DNA of 64,000 nucleotides from Nocardioides kribbensis (GTDB lineage Bacteria; Actinomycetota; Actinomycetes; Propionibacteriales; Nocardioidaceae), in assembly GCF_015070375.1 (NCBI RefSeq), contig NZ_JADCLL010000001.1, forward strand, positions 312,501 through 376,500, in the 5' to 3' direction. Of the stretch, positions 26,383-34,997 are shown in pieces (position 1 is the first letter of the stretch; every line of letters begins with the position of its first letter). The translations under genes were made by a program, and so were the position numbers. The notes beneath the pieces were generated by a model, which saw only the letters and a list, made by a program, of their open reading frames with translations, did no database searches and was not told the DNA's origin.

Positions 26383-27339
26383 TCACAGGTCGACCACCGC
26401 GATCGCCGACTCGTGCAGGCTCCCCAGCCACACCCGGCCCTCGTGCTCCCGCACGCCGGTCACCATGTGGTAGCCGCCCGCGTCGCCGTCGACGTCGTGC
26501 ACGAGCCGGCCCGCGTCGTCGTAGGCCTGCACCCGCAGCGTGCGGGCCGGCTGGGGCTGGAGCGGGGCGGGCAGCCGGGTGGCGGCGCGCTGCAGCCAGG
26601 TCGGGCCCTGCTGGAGCCGGGTGACGACGGGGTCGGTGGGGCTGGCGATCGTGACCCAGACCAGCCCGTCGCTGCCGCGGGCGATGTTGTCGGGGTAGCC
26701 CGGCAGGTCGGTGGCCAGGTGGTCGCGGCTGCCGGCACGCGGACCGGTCAGCCACAGCCGCACCACGGTGCGCGCGGCGGTCTCGGCGACCGCGACGTAG
26801 GACCCGTCGGCGGCGAGCGCCACGCCGTTGGCGAAGGCCAGCCCGTCGAGGGCCACGGTGACCGAGCCGTCGGGGGCGAGGCGCAGCAGCCGCCCGGTGC
26901 GGGTGTCCTGCACGAGGTCGTCCTTCCACCGCTCGATGCCGAAGCGGGTGGAGGAGTCGCTGAGCCAGACGGTGCCGTCGTCGCCGATCGCGGCGTTGTT
27001 GCAGAAGACCATGCGCCGTCCGCCGACCTCGGCCAGCAGCGGCTCGACGGTGCCGGTGGCGGGGTCGACCCGCAGCAGGCCGCGGTGGGCGTCGCAGACC
27101 AGCAGCCGGCCGTCGGGGTCGATCTCGAGGCCGAGGGGCCGGCCGCCGGTGCGGGCCACGCGCTCGAGGTGGGAGCCGTCGTGGGAGACCCGCCACAGCG
27201 CGCCGTCGGCGGTGCCGGTGTAGACCGCGCCCTCGTGCCGGCCGCCGGTCGCCACCACGACGTCCTCGGCGCCCGGCCCGGGCACGGCGTGCACCCGGGG
27301 CACGGGCGCGCCGGCGCGCCCGCCGCGGGCGGCGCTCAC
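26383..27339 (-). CDS. strictosidine synthase-like / SMP-30 family six-bladed propeller
   Basis: A 318-residue beta-propeller. FANGVALAADGSYVAVAET and LPGYPDNIARGSDGLVWV are the hallmark strings of the strictosidine-synthase-like group, which includes lactonase and arylesterase-type hydrolases. There is no signal peptide. The GTG start overlaps the TGA of the Nudix gene as GTGA, so both are made together. The true substrate is not known; the plant enzyme activity should not be assumed. Confidence 0.82.
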   Translation of the reverse strand: MSAARGGRAGAPVPRVHAVPGPGAEDVVVATGGRHEGAVYTGTADGALWRVSHDGSHLERVARTGGRPLGLEIDPDGRLLVCDAHRGLLRVDPATGTVEPLLAEVGGRRMVFCNNAAIGDDGTVWLSDSSTRFGIERWKDDLVQDTRTGRLLRLAPDGSVTVALDGLAFANGVALAADGSYVAVAETAARTVVRLWLTGPRAGSRDHLATDLPGYPDNIARGSDGLVWVTIASPTDPVVTRLQQGPTWLQRAATRLPAPLQPQPARTLRVQAYDDAGRLVHDVDGDAGGYHMVTGVREHEGRVWLGSLHESAIAVVDL

Positions 27340-27788
27340 GACCACACCCCCGCGCCGAGCTCGCGGTAGAGCGCGGAGTCGAGCAGCTCGGGCACGGCGA
27401 TGCTCGCGCTCCCCCCGAGGTCGAGGCTCCGGGCCTGCTCGGGCTCGACGAACACGATCCGGCGCCCCTCCCCCAGCACGACGTCGTCGTCGGTGAGGTC
27501 GGTGGCGGCCACGAAGACCGCGACCGGGTCGGTGGTGCCGTAGGCCGCGTGGTGCACCTGCAGCTCCCGCAGCAGGCGCAGCTCCTCGGGCGCCACCACG
27601 ATGCCGGTCTCCTCGGCCAGCTCGCGCGCCGCGCCCTCGGCCCAGCCCTCGCCGGGCTCGAGGTGGCCCCCGCACAGGCCCCACTTCTCGGGGTCGATGC
27701 GCGGGTGCTCGTCGCGCTCCTGGAGCAGCAGCCACCCCCGCCGGTCGACCAGCACCACGCACCCGAACCGCTTCGCGTCCTCGCTCAC
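27336..27788 (-). CDS. Nudix hydrolase
   Basis: A 150-residue pyrophosphohydrolase with a complete Nudix box (GX5EX7REUXEEXGU) written GHLEPGEGWAEGAARELAEETGI, with all Mg-binding Glu present. The N-terminal MSEDAKRFGCVVLVDRRGWLLLQER is typical of nucleotide-diphosphate Nudix enzymes of the MutT/ADPR type. The start is fixed by -10 TAGGTT (27795-27800) 6 nt from the GTG. First gene of a two-gene unit with the propeller protein. Confidence 0.92.
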   Translation of the reverse strand: MSEDAKRFGCVVLVDRRGWLLLQERDEHPRIDPEKWGLCGGHLEPGEGWAEGAARELAEETGIVVAPEELRLLRELQVHHAAYGTTDPVAVFVAATDLTDDDVVLGEGRRIVFVEPEQARSLDLGGSASIAVPELLDSALYRELGAGVWS

Positions 27789-27794
27789 CCCGCC

Positions 27795-27800
27795 AACCTA
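27795..27800 (-). promoter_or_regulatory. -10 hexamer of the Nudix gene (leaderless)
   Basis: TAGGTT on the minus strand, 6 nt from GTG 27788. Confidence 0.6.
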
Positions 27801-27836
27801 GACCGCGCGGGGACCGGCTCGTGGGAGCCTGGGGCG

Positions 27837-28877
27837 GTGCACCGACCCGTCGCCCGCGCCACACCCGTCCTGACCGCGCTCCTCGCGCTCCTGCTCCCGC
27901 TGACCCTCACGGCGCCGGCCCCCGCGGCGGAGCCCCCGGCCCCCGCCGCGGACGACCCCGGCCTGGTGGTCACGGGGTACGCCGTGGGCAGCGCCTCGGA
28001 CCGTCTCGTCGCACGCAACGCCGCGGGCCTGGACACCCTCACCGTGGCCGGTGTCGGCCTCCACGCCGACGGCGACGGGGTGGGGCGTCCGACCGCGGAC
28101 ATGACCCGGCTCCTGCGCACCGCTCACGCCGAGGGCCTGCGCGCGGAGCTGGTGCTCAGCAACTACAGCAACCGCCTCGGCGGTTTCGACACCCGCGCCG
28201 TGGGCCGTCTGCTCCTCGAGCCGGCGCACGTGCGCCACGTGGCGCGGATCGTCGCGCGCGTCGTGGCCGACCAGGGCTGGGACGGCGTCAACGTCGACCT
28301 CGAGTCGATGCGCCGTCGCCACGGCCGGGGGCTGGTCTCGCTGCTGGAGGCGCTGCGCGCCCGCCTGCCGCAGTCCGCGGCGCTGTCGGTCGACGTCTCC
28401 GCGCGCACGTCACAGGAGGGCTACCTCGAGGGCGGCTACCGCCTCGGGGAGGTCGCCGACGTCGTCGACCTCGTGCAGCTGATGACCTACGACCAGCACG
28501 GACCCACCTGGTCGGGGCCGGGGCCGGTCGGCGGACTGGACTGGCAGCGCCGCAGCGTGACCGCGGCGCTCGAGCAGGTGCCCGCCGCGATGCTCGACCT
28601 GGGCGTCGCCGGCTACGGCTACACCTGGCCGCGGCGCGGCACCGGCCACACCGTGCTGGTGCGACGGGCGCGCCAGCTGGTCGAGGCCGACGGCGCCACC
28701 GCGCGCTGGCGGGCCGCGGAGGGCGAGTGGACCGCGCGGCTCTCCGACGGCACCCGGCTCTGGTGGTCCGACGCCCGGTCCTACGCCGTGCGCCGCGACC
28801 TCGCCGCCGAGCTGGGCCTGCACGGCCTCGCCGTGTGGCGCGTCGGGTCCGCCGACACCCTGCCCGCGCCGGGCTGA
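27837..28877 (+). CDS. exported GH18-family glycoside hydrolase
   Basis: A 346-residue protein with a signal peptide (cut after about residue 34, PAPAAEP). The catalytic DxxDxDxE motif reads DGVNVDLE (about 149-156), with the final Glu as proton donor, and LVQLMTYDQHG is the conserved strand-6 motif. This is a chitinase-fold enzyme resembling the YaaH/SleL group that cuts N-acetylglucosaminyl bonds; LysM domains usually present in that group are missing. GTG 27837 is preceded by a purine-rich stretch. The target may be peptidoglycan or chitin. Confidence 0.85.
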   Translation: MHRPVARATPVLTALLALLLPLTLTAPAPAAEPPAPAADDPGLVVTGYAVGSASDRLVARNAAGLDTLTVAGVGLHADGDGVGRPTADMTRLLRTAHAEGLRAELVLSNYSNRLGGFDTRAVGRLLLEPAHVRHVARIVARVVADQGWDGVNVDLESMRRRHGRGLVSLLEALRARLPQSAALSVDVSARTSQEGYLEGGYRLGEVADVVDLVQLMTYDQHGPTWSGPGPVGGLDWQRRSVTAALEQVPAAMLDLGVAGYGYTWPRRGTGHTVLVRRARQLVEADGATARWRAAEGEWTARLSDGTRLWWSDARSYAVRRDLAAELGLHGLAVWRVGSADTLPAPG

Positions 28878-28953
28878 GGCCGAGCGGGGCGCCCGCGGGC
28901 GCGACGCCCCCGAGGAGCAGGGCGCCGCGCCGGTCGGTCCGGCGGGCGCTCGG

Positions 28954-29733
28954 TCAGTTCAGCGGGCGCATCGACGACGGCACGCCGCCGCCGCGGTGGA
29001 CCTCCTCGACCAGCTCCTGGAGCGCGGTGAGGGCGACCCGCTGCGACATCGGGCCGTAGGAGACGCGCGCGACGCCGAGCTCCTCCAGGCGCGCCAGGGA
29101 GGGCGTGCCGGGCAGGCCGATGGTGGTGAGGCGCTGCGGACCGAAGGCCTCGACCAGGGTCGTCACCTGCTCCTCGGTGAGCGGGCCGGGCACGAAGACC
29201 AGCGGGGCGCCGGCGTCGAGGTAGGCCCGGCCGCGCTCGACGGCGTCGCGCAGGATCTCCTCGGGGTCGCGGTCGCCGCCGAGCACGAAGGCGTCGGTGC
29301 GGGCGTTGAGCACGAAGTCGGGCACGCCCTCGGCGCGGGCGGCCTCCATCACGGCGGCGACCTGCGCGGCCGCCTCGTCGACCGGGCGGAGCTGGTCCTC
29401 GAGATTGGCGCCCACCACGCCCACGCCGATCGCGCGGCGGACGGTGGCGGCGGCGTCGCCGTACCCTCCCTCGAGGTCGGCGGTGACGGGCAGGTCGGTG
29501 GTGGCGACGATGCGCCCGACCGCCTCCAGCATGAGGTCGAGCGGGATGTTCTCGCCGTCCTCGTAGCCCCACGAGGCCGCGATCGAGTGGCTCGCCGTGG
29601 CGAGCGCCTGCGTGCCGGGGGTGTCGGCGACGACGCGGGCGCTGATGGCGTCCCACACGTTGACGACCGTGAGCAGCGCGGGGTCACGGTGCAGCTGGAG
29701 GAGTCGGGTGGCCTTCTCGGGGGTGGTGGTCAT
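28954..29733 (-). CDS. isocitrate lyase / PEP mutase family protein
   Basis: A 259-residue TIM barrel of the PEP mutase/ICL superfamily. VTADLEGGYGD carries the Mg-binding Asp/Glu, and NARTDAFVLGG is the conserved strand 6. The lyase loop KKCGH is absent, so isocitrate or methylisocitrate lyase activity is unlikely; oxaloacetate- or phosphonopyruvate-type hydrolysis is an alternative. The ATG has -10 TAGCGT (29741-29746) 7 nt upstream. A single gene converging on the GH18 gene. Confidence 0.85.
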   Translation of the reverse strand: MTTTPEKATRLLQLHRDPALLTVVNVWDAISARVVADTPGTQALATASHSIAASWGYEDGENIPLDLMLEAVGRIVATTDLPVTADLEGGYGDAAATVRRAIGVGVVGANLEDQLRPVDEAAAQVAAVMEAARAEGVPDFVLNARTDAFVLGGDRDPEEILRDAVERGRAYLDAGAPLVFVPGPLTEEQVTTLVEAFGPQRLTTIGLPGTPSLARLEELGVARVSYGPMSQRVALTALQELVEEVHRGGGVPSSMRPLN

Positions 29734-29740
29734 GGTCCCG

Positions 29741-29746
29741 ACGCTA
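29741..29746 (-). promoter_or_regulatory. -10 hexamer of the PEP mutase-family gene
   Basis: TAGCGT on the minus strand, 7 nt from ATG 29733. Confidence 0.55.
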
Positions 29747-29792
29747 GCCACCTCCCCGCCGCGCGTCCTCACCCGTCGGCGCTCCGCCGGGC

Positions 29793-32774
29793 TCACTCCC
29801 AGAAGACGCGGTCCACCACCGAGCGCGAGATCCGGGTCTGGCGCAGGTGGTCGTTGAGCATCTCCTCCGAGCCGCTCGGCGGGTAGCCCAGGATGCTCGC
29901 CACGGCGGCGCGCTCGCGGGGGTCGCGCGGCAGCTGGTCGCTGGGGCCGCCCCGCACCAGGGTGATGGCGTTGCGGATCCGGCTGACCCGGCGCCAGCCC
30001 TCGGTGAGCGCGTCGGCGTCGTCGGTGGAGACCAGCCCGGCGTCGCGCGCCGCGGCGAGCGCGGGCAGCGTGCGCGAGGTGCGCAGCCCGGGCACGGTGC
30101 CGGCCCAGCGCATCTGCAGCAGCTGCACGGTCCACTCGATGTCGGCCAGCCCACCGCGGCCGAGCTTGAGGTGGGTGGCGGGGTCGGCGCCGCGGGGCAG
30201 CCGCTCCTGGTCGACGCGGGCCTTGATCCGCCGCACCTCGACCACGTCGTCGTCGGAGAGGCCCTGCGCGGGGTAGCGCAGCGGGTCGACGAGCTCCTCG
30301 AAGCGCCGGCGCACGCCCTCGTCGCCGACCACCGCGTCGGCGCGCAGCAGCGCCTGGAACTCCCACACCGCCGACCACTTGGCGTAGTAGGCGGCGTAGG
30401 AGTCGAGGGTCCGCACCAGCGGGCCCTGCTTGCCCTCCGGGCGCAGGTCGGCGTCGACGACCAGGGCGGGGTCGTGGCCGGGGGCCGCCAGCAGCCGGCG
30501 CACCTCGTTGGCCACGGCCTGGGCGTAGGTCGAGGCGACATGGGGGTCGGCGCCGGGCTCGGGCTCGTGGACGAACATCACGTCGGCGTCGCTGCCGTAG
30601 GACAGCTCGAAGCCGCCGTAGCGCCCCATCGCCACGATCGCCAGCCGGGTGGGCGCCGCGTCGAGCCGGCGCTGGCGGCGTACGGCGGCGCCGGCGACCG
30701 CCAGCGTGGCCTCCAGGGTGGCGTCGGTGAGGCGGGAGAGCCCGGCCCCGACCTCGGTGACGTCGGTGAGTCCGAGCAGGTCGCCGGCGGCGATGCGGAA
30801 GAGCTCGCGGCGCCGGATGGCCCGCACCGCCCGCACGGCCTTGTCGGGGTCCTCGCGGCGGGCGGCTCCGGCGAGCATCTCCTCGCTGAGCGCCTCGGCG
30901 GCCAGGGGGGCCAGCGACTCCCCCAGCATCCGCACCCCCTGCGGCTCGCGCTCGAGCAGGGCGGTGGCGTAGCGCGACGTGGCGAGCACGTGGGCGAGTC
31001 GCTCGGCGACCTGGCCCTCGTCGCGCAGGGTCTGGAGGTACCACGGCGACCCGCCGAGGCTCTCGCTGATGCGACGGAAGCCGAAGAGCCCGGCGTCGGG
31101 GTCGGGGCCCTCGGCGAACCACTGCAGCATCACCGGGAGCAGCGTGCGCTGGATGTTGGCGGCGCGCGAGACCCCGCCCGTGAGCGCCTCGAGGTGGCGC
31201 AGCGCGGCCTCGGGGTCGAGGTAGCCCAGGGCGGCGAGGCGGGCGCGGGCGGCCTCCGGCGAGAGCCGGGCCTCCTCGCCCGGCAGCAGCGCCACGGCGC
31301 CGAGCAGCGGGCGGTAGAACAGCTTCTGGTGGAGCCGGCGCACCTCGCGTCGGTGGTGCTGCCACTCCTTGTCGAGGGCCGTCGCGGAGTCGCGCAGATA
31401 GCCCATGCTGCGCCCGAGCCGGCGCATCGAGGCCTCGTCGGCCGGCACGACGTGCAGCCGGCGCAGCTGGTGCAGCTGCATCCGGTGCTCCAGGGTGCGC
31501 AGGAAGGCGTAGGCCTCGTGCAGGGCCTCACCGTCCTCGCGGCCGATGTAGCCGCCGCGGGTCAGCCGGGCCAGGGCGCTCAGGGTCGTGGGCGGTCGGA
31601 TCGAGGGGTCGGCACGACCGTGCACCATCTGCAGCAGCTGCACCGCGAACTCCACGTCGCGCAGGCCCCCCGAGCCGAGCTTGAGCTGGCGCTCGGCCTC
31701 GCGGCTGGGGATGTGGTCGACGACGCGGCGGCGCATCGCCTGGGTCTCCTCCACGAAGCCCTCCCGCTCGACCGCGGTCCACACCAGCGGGCCCATCGTG
31801 TCGACGTAGGCGCGCCCGAGCGCGCGGTCGCCGGCCACCGGGCGGGCCTTGAGCAGCGCCTGGAACTCCCAGGTCTTGGCCCAGCGCTGGTAGTAGCCCT
31901 CGTGGCTGGCCAGGGTGCGCACGAGCGGGCCCGACTTGCCCTCGGGGCGCAGGTTGGCGTCGACGGGCCAGATCTCGCCCTCGCCGGTGGGGTCGGAGCA
32001 GATGCGCATCAGGTGGGCGGCCAGCTGGGTCGCGGCGCGGTTGGCGGCGTTGTCGGAGGCGCCCTCGACGGCCTCGTAGACGAAGACCACGTCGACGTCG
32101 GAGACGTAGTTGAGCTCGTGGCCCCCGCACTTGCCCATCGCGATGACGGCGAGCCGGGCCAGGCCTGCGCCCTCCCCCACGCGCTGGCGGGCGACGGCGA
32201 GGGCGGCCTCCAGGGTGGCGGCGGCGAGGTCGGAGAGCTCGGCGGCGACGTCGTCGACGCCGAGGTGGTGGGAGAGGTCGCGCGCGGCCAGGCGCAGCAG
32301 CACCCGGCGGTACTCCACGCGCAGCGCGTCGACGGCCACCGGGTCGACCACCGTGGCGGTCGGCGTGGGGTCAGCGGGGTCGGCGCCCACCACGCGCAGC
32401 ATGTCCTCGCGCAGGGCGTACGCCGCGGGACGTGTGCACCCGATCGCGGGGTCGGTCAGCTCGGTCCAGTGCTCCGGGTGGCGCGCGAGGTGCTCGGCCA
32501 GGGCCGTGCTGGCGCCGAGCACGCTGAGCAGGCGCATCGCGGTGCCCTCGTCGTCGGCGATCTCGCGCAGCATCGCGGCAGGGTCGTCGAGGCCCTCGAC
32601 GAGGCGCACCAGCCCGGCGAGGGCCTGGTCGGGGTCGGCCGTGCCGGCCACGATGGCCAGCAGCGGCTCGGCGGCCTCCCCCAGCGCGGCGAGCCCCTCG
32701 CGGGCGGCCTGCGGGTCGAGGAAGCCCAGCCGGGAGAGGTTCTGCGGGGCGGGTGCCGCCGGCGGGCCGCTCAC
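29793..32774 (-). CDS. glnE: bifunctional glutamine-synthetase adenylyltransferase / deadenylase
   Basis: GlnE adds and removes AMP on a Tyr of glutamine synthetase to tune ammonium assimilation. The 993-residue length is full. Two nucleotidyltransferase domains are visible: the N-terminal one with GKCGGHELNYVSDVDVVFVY (about 214-233) and the C-terminal one with GRYGGFELSYGSDADVMFVH (about 720-740), each followed by a helical GlnE linker and RPEGKSGPLVRTL / RPEGKQGPLVRTL. The GTG start overlaps the amidotransferase stop (GTGA). Both active sites look intact. Confidence 0.97.
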   Translation of the reverse strand: MSGPPAAPAPQNLSRLGFLDPQAAREGLAALGEAAEPLLAIVAGTADPDQALAGLVRLVEGLDDPAAMLREIADDEGTAMRLLSVLGASTALAEHLARHPEHWTELTDPAIGCTRPAAYALREDMLRVVGADPADPTPTATVVDPVAVDALRVEYRRVLLRLAARDLSHHLGVDDVAAELSDLAAATLEAALAVARQRVGEGAGLARLAVIAMGKCGGHELNYVSDVDVVFVYEAVEGASDNAANRAATQLAAHLMRICSDPTGEGEIWPVDANLRPEGKSGPLVRTLASHEGYYQRWAKTWEFQALLKARPVAGDRALGRAYVDTMGPLVWTAVEREGFVEETQAMRRRVVDHIPSREAERQLKLGSGGLRDVEFAVQLLQMVHGRADPSIRPPTTLSALARLTRGGYIGREDGEALHEAYAFLRTLEHRMQLHQLRRLHVVPADEASMRRLGRSMGYLRDSATALDKEWQHHRREVRRLHQKLFYRPLLGAVALLPGEEARLSPEAARARLAALGYLDPEAALRHLEALTGGVSRAANIQRTLLPVMLQWFAEGPDPDAGLFGFRRISESLGGSPWYLQTLRDEGQVAERLAHVLATSRYATALLEREPQGVRMLGESLAPLAAEALSEEMLAGAARREDPDKAVRAVRAIRRRELFRIAAGDLLGLTDVTEVGAGLSRLTDATLEATLAVAGAAVRRQRRLDAAPTRLAIVAMGRYGGFELSYGSDADVMFVHEPEPGADPHVASTYAQAVANEVRRLLAAPGHDPALVVDADLRPEGKQGPLVRTLDSYAAYYAKWSAVWEFQALLRADAVVGDEGVRRRFEELVDPLRYPAQGLSDDDVVEVRRIKARVDQERLPRGADPATHLKLGRGGLADIEWTVQLLQMRWAGTVPGLRTSRTLPALAAARDAGLVSTDDADALTEGWRRVSRIRNAITLVRGGPSDQLPRDPRERAAVASILGYPPSGSEEMLNDHLRQTRISRSVVDRVFWE

Positions 32775-33574
32775 CGCTGCCGCGCCGCCTCGGGCTCGCC
32801 CGCCGCGACGTCGGCGAAGGCCTGCGCGAGCGGGCGCCAGGCCGCGTCGAGCTCGGCCCGCGCGGCGTCGACCTCGGCGATCACCGCGGCCTGGTCGACC
32901 CCGCGGGCGGCGTGGCGCTCGGCATCGCCGACGGCCCACGCGCGCACCACCGCGGCGTCCACCTCGGGGTGCAGCTGCACCCCCCAGGCGCCGGGGGCGT
33001 GGCGCACGACCTGTGCCTCCCCCGCCGGGGTCTGGGCGAGCACCACCGCGCCGGGCGGCAGCTCCACGACGAGGTCGTCGTTCCAGTGCACCCCGCGCTG
33101 CGCCCCGGGGGCCACCGCGCCGACCAGGGCGTCGTCGGCCGCGGCGGCGGTCCAGCCGGTCTCGACCAGGCCCACCTGCTGGCCGCGGGGGTTGCGGTCC
33201 ACGCGTCCGCCGAGCGCCCGGCCCACCAGCTGGTGGCCCAGGCACACCCCGAGCACGGGCGTCTGGGCGCGGGTCGCCGTACGGACCAGCTGCTTGGTGG
33301 GGGCCAGCCACGGGTGGTCGGCGTCGTCGTCGGCACCCATCGACCCCCCGAGCACCAGCAGCGCGTCGTGCGCGGCGAGGTCGGCGGGCAGCGCGTCGCC
33401 GCGGTAGGGGTGGCGCACGTCGAGCTCGACGCCGGCCTCCTCCAGCCAGCGACCGACCAGGGCCGGCGGGCAGTCCTCCTGGTGCTGCACCACGAGCACC
33501 CGGGGCCGGCGGCGCGCGCCGGTGGGCGCGGTGTCGGGAGCGGTGTCGGGAGCGGGGTCGGCTGCGCGGGACAT
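32771..33574 (-). CDS. type 1 glutamine amidotransferase (GMP synthase-like)
   Basis: A 267-residue class I amidotransferase. The nucleophile elbow is GVCLGHQLVG with the Cys, and the catalytic His-Glu pair lies in GVQLHPEVD. It resembles the GuaA-like free-standing glutaminases acting on glutamine or gamma-glutamyl compounds such as gamma-glutamylpolyamines. It sits between glnA2 and glnE with a 4-base overlap to glnE, so it probably works on a product or substrate of GlnA2. The ATG follows GAGAGGA. The last 40 residues are a helical tail. Confidence 0.88.
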   Translation of the reverse strand: MSRAADPAPDTAPDTAPTGARRRPRVLVVQHQEDCPPALVGRWLEEAGVELDVRHPYRGDALPADLAAHDALLVLGGSMGADDDADHPWLAPTKQLVRTATRAQTPVLGVCLGHQLVGRALGGRVDRNPRGQQVGLVETGWTAAAADDALVGAVAPGAQRGVHWNDDLVVELPPGAVVLAQTPAGEAQVVRHAPGAWGVQLHPEVDAAVVRAWAVGDAERHAARGVDQAAVIAEVDAARAELDAAWRPLAQAFADVAAGEPEAARQR

Positions 33575-33643
33575 CGGGAGTCCTCTCCGTCGGTCGGGTG
33601 GTGCGGGTGGCGCGACTGGTGCGGACGGGCGGTCGGGCCGGGC

Positions 33644-34984
33644 TCAGATGACCGGCAGCATCCGGTCGCGCTCGAAGGCCGAGACCTGGCCGCGGTACTC
33701 GTCCCACTCGGCGCGCTTGTTGCGCAGGAAGAAGTCGAAGACGCTCTCGCCGAGGGTGTCGGCCAGCAGCTCGGAGTCCTCGGCGATGGTGATCGCGTCG
33801 TTGAGGTTCTTCGGCAGCGGGGCGATGCCCAGGCTGGTGCGCTCGCGCTCGGTGAGCGACCAGACGTCGTCCTCGGCCTCGCGGGGCAGCTCGTAGTCGT
33901 GCTCGATGCCCTTCATGCCGGCGGCCAGCACCACGGCGTAGGCGAGGTAGGGGTTGCAGGCGGCGTCGATGGTGCGCAGCTCGATGCGGGTCGACTGGCC
34001 CTTGTTGGGCTTGTACATCGGCACCCGGATCATCGCCGAGCGGTTGTTGTGGCCCCAGCAGATGTAGGAGGGGGCCTCGCCGCCGAACATCATCCGCTTG
34101 TAGGAGTTGACCCACTGGTTGGTGATCACGGAGATCTCGGGGGCGTGGCGCAGGATGCCGGCGATGAACTGACGTCCGGTGCGCGAGAGGGAGTACTGCG
34201 AGCCGGCCTCGTAGAAGGCGTTCTCGTCGCCCTCGAAGAGCGAGACGTGGGTGTGCATGCCCGAGCCGGGGTGGGTAGTGTAGGGCTTGGGCATGAAGCT
34301 GGCCCAGATGCCCTGGCTCAGCGCCACCTCGCGGATCACGGTGCGGAAGGTCATGATGTTGTCGGCGGTGGAGAGCGCGTCGGCGTAGCGCAGGTCGATC
34401 TCCTGCTGGCCGGGGCCGGCCTCGTGGTGGCTGAACTCCACCGAGATGCCCATCGACTCCAGCATCGTGATCGCCTCGCGGCGGAAGTCGGCGCCCTCGG
34501 ACTGCGCGGTGTGGTCGAAGTAGCCGCTGCGGTCCACCGGCACCGGCTCCTCGCCGCGACCGGGCATGTCCTTGAAGAGGTAGAACTCGATCTCGGGGTG
34601 GGTGTAGAAGGTGAAGCCCTTCTCGGCCGCCTTCGACAGGGTCCGCTTGAGCACGAAGCGCGGGTCGGCGTACGACGGGGAGTCGTCGGGCATGAGGATG
34701 TCGCAGAACATCCGCGCCGTGGCCGGGCCGTCGCCGCTGCGCCACGGCAGGATCTGGAAGGTCGACGGGTCGGGCTTGGCCAGCATGTCGGCCTCGTAGA
34801 CGCGCGCGAAGCCCTCGATGGCCGAGCCGTCGAAGCCGATGCCCTCGCTGAAGGCGCCCTCGAGCTCGGCCGGCGCGACCGCGACCGACTTGAGCGAGCC
34901 CAGCACGTCAGTGAACCACAGCCGCACGAAGCGGACGTCGCGCTCCTCGAGCGCTCGGAGTACGAAGTCCTCTTGCTTGCCCAT
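33644..34984 (-). CDS. glnA2: glutamine synthetase-type ligase, GlnA2 class
   Basis: A 446-residue class I GS-fold enzyme. Glutamate-binding and metal residues are visible in HPEIEFYLF, HHEAGPGQQEIDLRYADAL, GSGMHTHVSLF and RIELRTIDAACNPYLAYA. The C-terminus FDFFLRNKRAEW is the mark of the GlnA2 class, which in Streptomyces acts as gamma-glutamylpolyamine synthetase and in mycobacteria is a non-essential GS paralogue. The adenylylation context NLYDLP is changed (HDYELP), so regulation by the adjacent GlnE is doubtful. -10 TAGGCT (34992-34997) is 7 nt before the ATG. Confidence 0.92.
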   Translation of the reverse strand: MGKQEDFVLRALEERDVRFVRLWFTDVLGSLKSVAVAPAELEGAFSEGIGFDGSAIEGFARVYEADMLAKPDPSTFQILPWRSGDGPATARMFCDILMPDDSPSYADPRFVLKRTLSKAAEKGFTFYTHPEIEFYLFKDMPGRGEEPVPVDRSGYFDHTAQSEGADFRREAITMLESMGISVEFSHHEAGPGQQEIDLRYADALSTADNIMTFRTVIREVALSQGIWASFMPKPYTTHPGSGMHTHVSLFEGDENAFYEAGSQYSLSRTGRQFIAGILRHAPEISVITNQWVNSYKRMMFGGEAPSYICWGHNNRSAMIRVPMYKPNKGQSTRIELRTIDAACNPYLAYAVVLAAGMKGIEHDYELPREAEDDVWSLTERERTSLGIAPLPKNLNDAITIAEDSELLADTLGESVFDFFLRNKRAEWDEYRGQVSAFERDRMLPVI

Positions 34985-34991
34985 GCGGCGG

Positions 34992-34997
34992 AGCCTA
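34992..34997 (-). promoter_or_regulatory. -10 hexamer of glnA2 (leaderless)
   Basis: TAGGCT on the minus strand with a 7-nt spacer to ATG 34984. Confidence 0.6.

Noticed and set aside
22666-27369. A stop-free plus-strand frame of over 1500 codons across the permease, dxs and propeller genes
   Set aside because: It runs antisense to three well-identified genes and its translation is low-complexity (Val/Gly/Asp/His-rich). Long open antisense frames are expected at this G+C content.
28889-28902. The 14-bp palindrome GCGCCCGCGGGCGC as terminator
   Set aside because: It is self-complementary without a loop; in such G/C-rich DNA it can arise by chance, and no stronger hairpin was found in that gap.
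29793-34745. A single minus-strand frame continuing upstream of glnE through the amidotransferase into glnA2
   Set aside because: Only the part up to GTG 32774 looks like GlnE; upstream residues are Arg/Pro/Ala shadow sequence and the two neighbouring genes are clearly coded in other frames.
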